From assembly GCA_024362935.1 (NCBI GenBank), contig JANCRA010000008.1, forward strand, positions 34,008,557 to 34,072,556: 64,000 nt of DNA. Reading direction: 5' to 3'. Source of the DNA: Setophaga petechia (lineage: Eukaryota; Chordata; Aves; Passeriformes; Parulidae). Positions 61,952 through 64,000 of the stretch are shown here, piece after piece. The position numbers and the translations under genes are program-made. Every line of letters starts with the position of its first letter. Positions within the stretch are counted from its first letter, which is position 1. The notes beneath the pieces were generated by a model that saw only the letters and a list, made by a program, of their open reading frames with translations, was not told the DNA's origin and ran no database searches.

Positions 61952-64000
61952 AGGGCTTAGGGATAAACTACACCATTTAAGATGAAGGGGGAAATAGAGA
62001 AAACACTGAAGGAGGAGGGGGCATCTATGGAGTTAACCAAGAGGTTGAGGTTTTATGGCTGAAAGAGGGAACTGCAGGCAACATGGCAGGGCCCTTAGTT
62101 CCAGCAGGGCACCAGACAGATTGTGCTGTAGCCAGAGTTCTAGAAGAGTTTGCGAAAAGAGAGAGGGTTGACCAACAAATGAAAACACTTTTTAGGCAGA
62201 ATAATGAAAAACAAACATTATTTCATTTACTCTGAGGCATTCTTCTCCAAAAAGAAATATCAGAACCAGCTTAGGAGAAAGATAAAGCAAGACCAAGTAG
62301 AAATGAATTTAAATCAAAACTTTGCAATGTTCAGTGGAATCCTATCCTTGCAGAAATTTGCTAGTTAGTTTCACAGTTTCACCATGAGATACTTTAGTGT
62401 TTTACCTGAAAGCACATAAATTAATTTATGTGCCCACTTACATCCCATGCCAAGCCACCGTCTGACCCAAGATAATGTTATTGGCATCTTCACTTTCCAG
62501 CAATTTAGTTTCTTCCTAGACAACAATGATAAATCAATTAATCGTCTAGTGATTTAGTTTTAGAAAGGTTAAGAGCTGCAGGAAGCCAAATGTGTCTGTG
62601 ATAAGTAGGTAAAGTCATTCTTGGGATGAAAAGTCTACTGGAATTGTTAGTGAGTAGCTTTGACAGTAACCAAAATACAGCAGGGAATGTTGTTCACTGT
62701 TGCCCACTACAGTGAACCATCCAAGATATCACAGTTTTAGTTGTGAAATTTGCCCTATTTTAAATGTAATAGGACATCTTACTGGATTAAAGTTAAGGCA
62801 CAGTCCTCTGCTAAATCTAGGTCAAAATGAGGATGAGAAGGCACTTGCTGTAACTGATGTGTTTGTGCCACGTTCCTCTCTGCCTCCAGCTCCACAAAAG
62901 GTGCCGGGTGTCCCCATGCAGCTGCCTCTGCTCAGAGCTGGCCAAGCAGACAGAGGAAATACATTAGAAAACAATTGTCTGTATGTGGGGAAACATTAAC
63001 TCTTCTGTCCTTCCAAAGTGTTGTAAGTGGTCATTAGTGAGGAAGTCAAGGAGTCAGTTTTTCACTGCAATTGTTGTGTAGCAGACTTTGTAATGTGACC
63101 CATCCCTCATTTCCTCCTAAGTCCTTATCAGATCTGGAGTTCATGTGCTTGGGAATGTTATCAGGAAAGATATAGGAGACAACATCTGCAAAAGCAGTGA
63201 CTCATTTGGCTGTCCTGAACCTTCATATTCCCTAGGTCCGGGATTTCAGAATCTGCACATTTTACAACTATAATAGTGGCCGTTTTTACAGGAGATTCAT
63301 TCTGTTTCTGTTATATATTAAAATATTAATTTTCAGTTGTTCTTTATTGTCTTTGGTATGATGTAAATTTGTTTAGGCTACTAGGAATGTGACAGAATGA
63401 ATCAGACAGATTTTGGCAGAAAATTGCCTGTCTGGCTTTGCATGGCACTCCCAAGGCACTGAGTGTAGGTTCATTCACATCACACAAAACCTTGCCTTTG
63501 AGGCAAGGAGGCCACATGAGAGACCTGAGGGAAATTCCAAAATTATCTTTGATGTCAGTGGGGTATGTAAGAGATCATGAAGATCTTTTGGAGGATGGAA
63601 AGTGATTTTAAGTGTATCACCCATGACTTCTGACCTGACAAGACTGTTTGAAATGTTGTATGGAGGAGTTAAGACTGATTTCAAGAGATTGTCAGATCAG
63701 TCGTGGGTGGGATTACACATGGAAAAGCATGCCATCCTCCAGTGTTAATGAAATTCCTCTGGTGTTTGTGGAAAATATGGATATTGGTGAATGGCAGTAT
63801 CTGATCATTATTTATTATCTTGTTTTCTATTTCTGATGCCATTTTAATATAAATAGTTCAACTTAGTAGGCCATCAGGAGAGGTAATATGTGTCTTTTTG
63901 CTCCTTATACATATTTAGATTATGTTCATTCCTTAAATACTGTGTCAGGCAGAGCCACTTGAAAGTAAGATTGATCCTTACCATCTGTGACTACCGATCC
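61952..64000. other. Intergenic sequence; nothing recognised
   Basis: Non-coding sequence without a supportable gene, RNA or mobile element. Confidence 0.55.

Noticed and set aside
23908..64000. CBLN2, the neighbour of NETO1 in other vertebrates
   Set aside because: I looked for the C1q-type exons of cerebellin and found no match, so the neighbouring gene must lie beyond the window.

Overview
This is a vertebrate nuclear window, almost certainly from a bird and probably a songbird. It is AT-rich, and exons are small islands in long introns. The dispersed repeats are typically avian: 5'-truncated or internally deleted CR1 LINEs and avian-type retroviral LTRs. No prokaryotic or phage features are present.

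One protein-coding gene is supported: the 3' part of NETO1 (neuropilin and tolloid-like 1), on the + strand. Four coding exons can be placed to the base: the second half of CUB domain 2 (8583-8811), the LDL-receptor class A module (19750-19863), the transmembrane segment with most of the cytoplasmic tail (22150-22708), and the last 19 residues ending in the PDZ-type motif TTRV (23847-23907). Intron phases (0, 1, 1, 2) join without frame error. The exons encode about 320 residues, roughly the C-terminal 60% of a protein of about 530. The signal peptide, CUB1 and the first half of CUB2 lie upstream of the window.

Layout: 1-8582 is intron with a GC-rich patch near 2.05-2.46 kb. 8812-19749 is an 11-kb intron holding a minus-strand CR1 (about 14.93-16.53 kb). 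19864-22149 and 22709-23846 are shorter introns; the second can be read through to a different C-terminus and has clustered polyadenylation signals. From 23.9 kb to the end no further coding exon is seen. This looks like a gene desert or the 3'UTR/intergenic flank of NETO1. It holds two copies of an old 'CATTGACTTCA'-type repeat (36.0 and 40.4 kb), a CR1 3' end (36.8-37.2 kb), a diverged direct duplication beside a perfect 23-bp-arm hairpin (47.3-48.5 kb), a GATA microsatellite (51.9-52.1 kb), a cluster of ERV LTR + CR1 + second LTR (56.7-58.9 kb), and a longer copy of the second LTR family (61.1-61.95 kb).

No new multi-gene system is visible. The most useful leads are the NETO1 3'-end alternatives (intron read-through tail, and a consensus splice donor just after the stop codon), the hairpin/duplication at 48.4 kb, and the two copies of the old amniote-type repeat.
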